From Baffinella frigidus (Eukaryota; Cryptophyceae; Cryptomonadales; Baffinellaceae): a stretch of DNA of 27,170 nt. The stretch covers positions 24,556 to 51,725 of the forward strand of contig MU647828.1 in the NCBI GenBank assembly GCA_026770585.1. Reading direction: 5' to 3'. The position numbers and the translations under genes were made by a program. A model generated the notes under the pieces. The model had not been told where the DNA came from. It was given only the letters and a program-made list of their open reading frames with translations, and ran no database searches. Position 1 is the first letter of the stretch. Every line of letters starts with the position of its first letter. Below are positions 25,851 to 27,170 of the stretch, in pieces.

Positions 25851-25975
25851 GGTTCAGGGTTTAGGGGTTGGGGTTTGGATTTTAGGGTACGGGGTTCAGG
25901 GTTTAGGATTTAGGGTTTAGGGTTTAGGTTTTAGGGTAGAGGGTATAGCGTTTAGAGTTTAGGCTTTGGGGTGCA
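25851..25975 (+). repeat. Degenerate TTTAGGG tract
   Basis: Runs of GGGTTTAGGG with variants GGGTTTGGA, GGGTACGG and GGTTTTAGGG. A short opposite-strand tract (CCCCAAAC, CCCGGAACCCTGGACCCTGA) follows near 26188-26230. Confidence 0.88.
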
Positions 25976-26339
25976 AGGTGCCAAGGTCCTAGGTTATCGA
26001 GAGGCGGGCAACAGAGTTGCAGCGCACAGCGCGTAAGGTAGAAGGCTGGCTGGGCCTGCAGTTGGGTCTGTGAGTTGGGTCTGATTTTGAGCTGTCAAGT
26101 GCGGCTTGAGGCGGGATTGCTGTCGATGAAATGCGAATCCCTCAAGCGCGCACCTCGTATACCTTTCCGTTGTCTTTACTGTGGGACCCCTCAACCCCAA
26201 ACTCTGAACCCGGAACCCTGGACCCTGAACTGTACCTTTGCAAGCAACGCTAACCGGGGTTACGAGGGAACGGTTCCGGGGGGAGGCACGGCGCGTGGAT
26301 GGCTGCATGGAGGGGGGGCGGTACGATCGCACAGTAAGA

Positions 26340-26840
26340 TTGGCCATGCGGCCACGCAAGTAAAGCAGTAAGAAACGATGCATGCCTCTAATGCCTGGGC
26401 GTCGCCGGGCGCCAGAAAGCTCTCCAGCAGCGATTCCGGGACGCGCATGACAGAGACCATTGGCCCACGGAAATCCCAGATGTCCACACACCCGCTACTG
26501 TCCGCGGCCTTTTTTGCCTTGAAGAACCCTTGCACCGAACTCTTCCCTGTCGATGTCCCACAATGTTCCGGGCACCGACCGCCAAGAGCCATGCTGTTGC
26601 AGAGGCACTCGGAGCAAGGACGGAACTTCCCGCAAAGCCATTTGAGCCCATTGACACTTGCACACGTCTCGACGGCGCAGAATCGAAGCCTGTCATCGCT
26701 CCGATGCATCCACTGTCGGCTTCGCACTGCTCACCCTGCCCCCGAACGGCGAGAACTGCCACCGAGAGAACAAATACTCCAGGACGCAAGATTCCGCTCA
26801 CAAAGAGGTGAGAAGTGGCCGGCATTCCAAGGAGCCACAC
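26340..26840 (-). CDS. Probable secreted Cys-rich protein, exon structure unresolved
   Basis: One frame starting at 26840 gives a signal peptide, MWLLGMPATSHLFVSG, then LRPGVFVLSVAVLAVRG. A different frame from about 26727 downstream gives a Cys-rich stretch, FCAVETC, CGKFRPCSECLCNSM and GRCPEHCGTS, then WDFRGPMVSVMRVPESLLES. A splice must join them. A strong donor (GGCAGG|gtgagc) follows the signal peptide, but no acceptor gives the right phase from it. A phase-0 donor in the signal exon (for example GCC|gttcgg) with acceptor gtcgag or gccgacag would work. The Cys spacing suggests a small disulphide-bonded extracellular domain that I do not recognise. The 3' end is not found; YCFTC|gtggcc is a possible donor. 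Confidence 0.45.
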
Positions 26841-27024
26841 CTGCCAAGGGGCTATACCTAATGATAGACCCTTGCACCTGCGAACTTATGGAGCTTATGG
26901 AGCTTTAATAAACGTTGTACGGCAGCACGCACGTTTCCACATCCGCTGGATCGAAACGCGGTGGTGGGCACAGCCGCGGGGGCTGAAGAAACTAGTCGAG
27001 ATTCCTACAGACATTTCTGTCCGT

Positions 27025-27170
27025 ATTTTAGGTCCTTTAGGTTTTGAATGCTCCCATTAGGTCCTTTAGGTTTTAAATGCTCCCAACATATGCCAACGAC
27101 ACGCCCTTCCGTAGAAAGGACTGCAGAGAAAGCATGTTTGCTTTCGGATCGCGTTTCGCTCTCCAGTGCA
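27025..27170 (+). repeat. Long dispersed repeat, copy E, cut by the window end
   Basis: GGTCCTTTAGGTTTTGAATG, a second GGTCCTTTAGGTTTTAAATG, CCAACATATGCCAACGACAC, GCATGTTTGCTTTCGGATCG. It matches the start of the copy at 17975 very closely and continues beyond the window. Confidence 0.85.

Overview
The window looks like nuclear DNA of an intron-rich, GC-rich protist or alga. Nothing reads as a bacterial operon. Coding potential comes as short exons bounded by GT...AG sites with matching reading-frame phases, separated by introns full of microsatellites and small inverted-repeat elements. Degenerate tracts of the TTTAGGG (plant/algal type) telomere-like repeat fill parts of the interior. A cryptophyte or another alga with TTTAGGG telomeres would fit, but I cannot fix the lineage. 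No rRNA, tRNA or CRISPR array was recognised. Exon models were made by eye from splice motifs, frame phase and protein plausibility; none has transcript support.

Layout. (1) 1-2851, plus strand: the 3' part of a poorly resolved gene whose last exon encodes a UBA-like (ubiquitin-binding) C-terminus. (2) 3416-11422, minus strand: a gene of more than 20 exons for a predicted type I membrane protein of about 820 residues, with a signal-peptide-like N-terminus, a large Cys-containing extracellular part, one canonical EF-hand loop, one transmembrane helix and a short acidic/Ser-rich tail. I do not recognise its family. (3) 11423-21147: almost 10 kb without a convincing gene, made of dispersed repeats in both orientations, fold-back elements, about 1.2 kb of degenerate TTTAGGG repeat, and a recurrent hairpin module next to the telomere-like tracts. 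(4) 21148-24832, plus strand: a seven-exon gene whose exons all have lengths divisible by three and whose introns are all phase 0. It encodes a 232-residue protein with an N-terminal ubiquitin-like domain and a C-terminal PDZ domain. (5) 24833-27170: two possible further plus-strand exons, a second telomere-like tract with the hairpin module, a probable minus-strand gene for a secreted Cys-rich protein, and a dispersed repeat cut by the window end.

The two best gene models both start directly beside dispersed repeats, so repeats may supply promoter or 5' UTR sequence. The UBA-like, Ubl and PDZ domains suggest protein-interaction or ubiquitin-related roles for two neighbouring genes; a functional link between them is not shown by the sequence.
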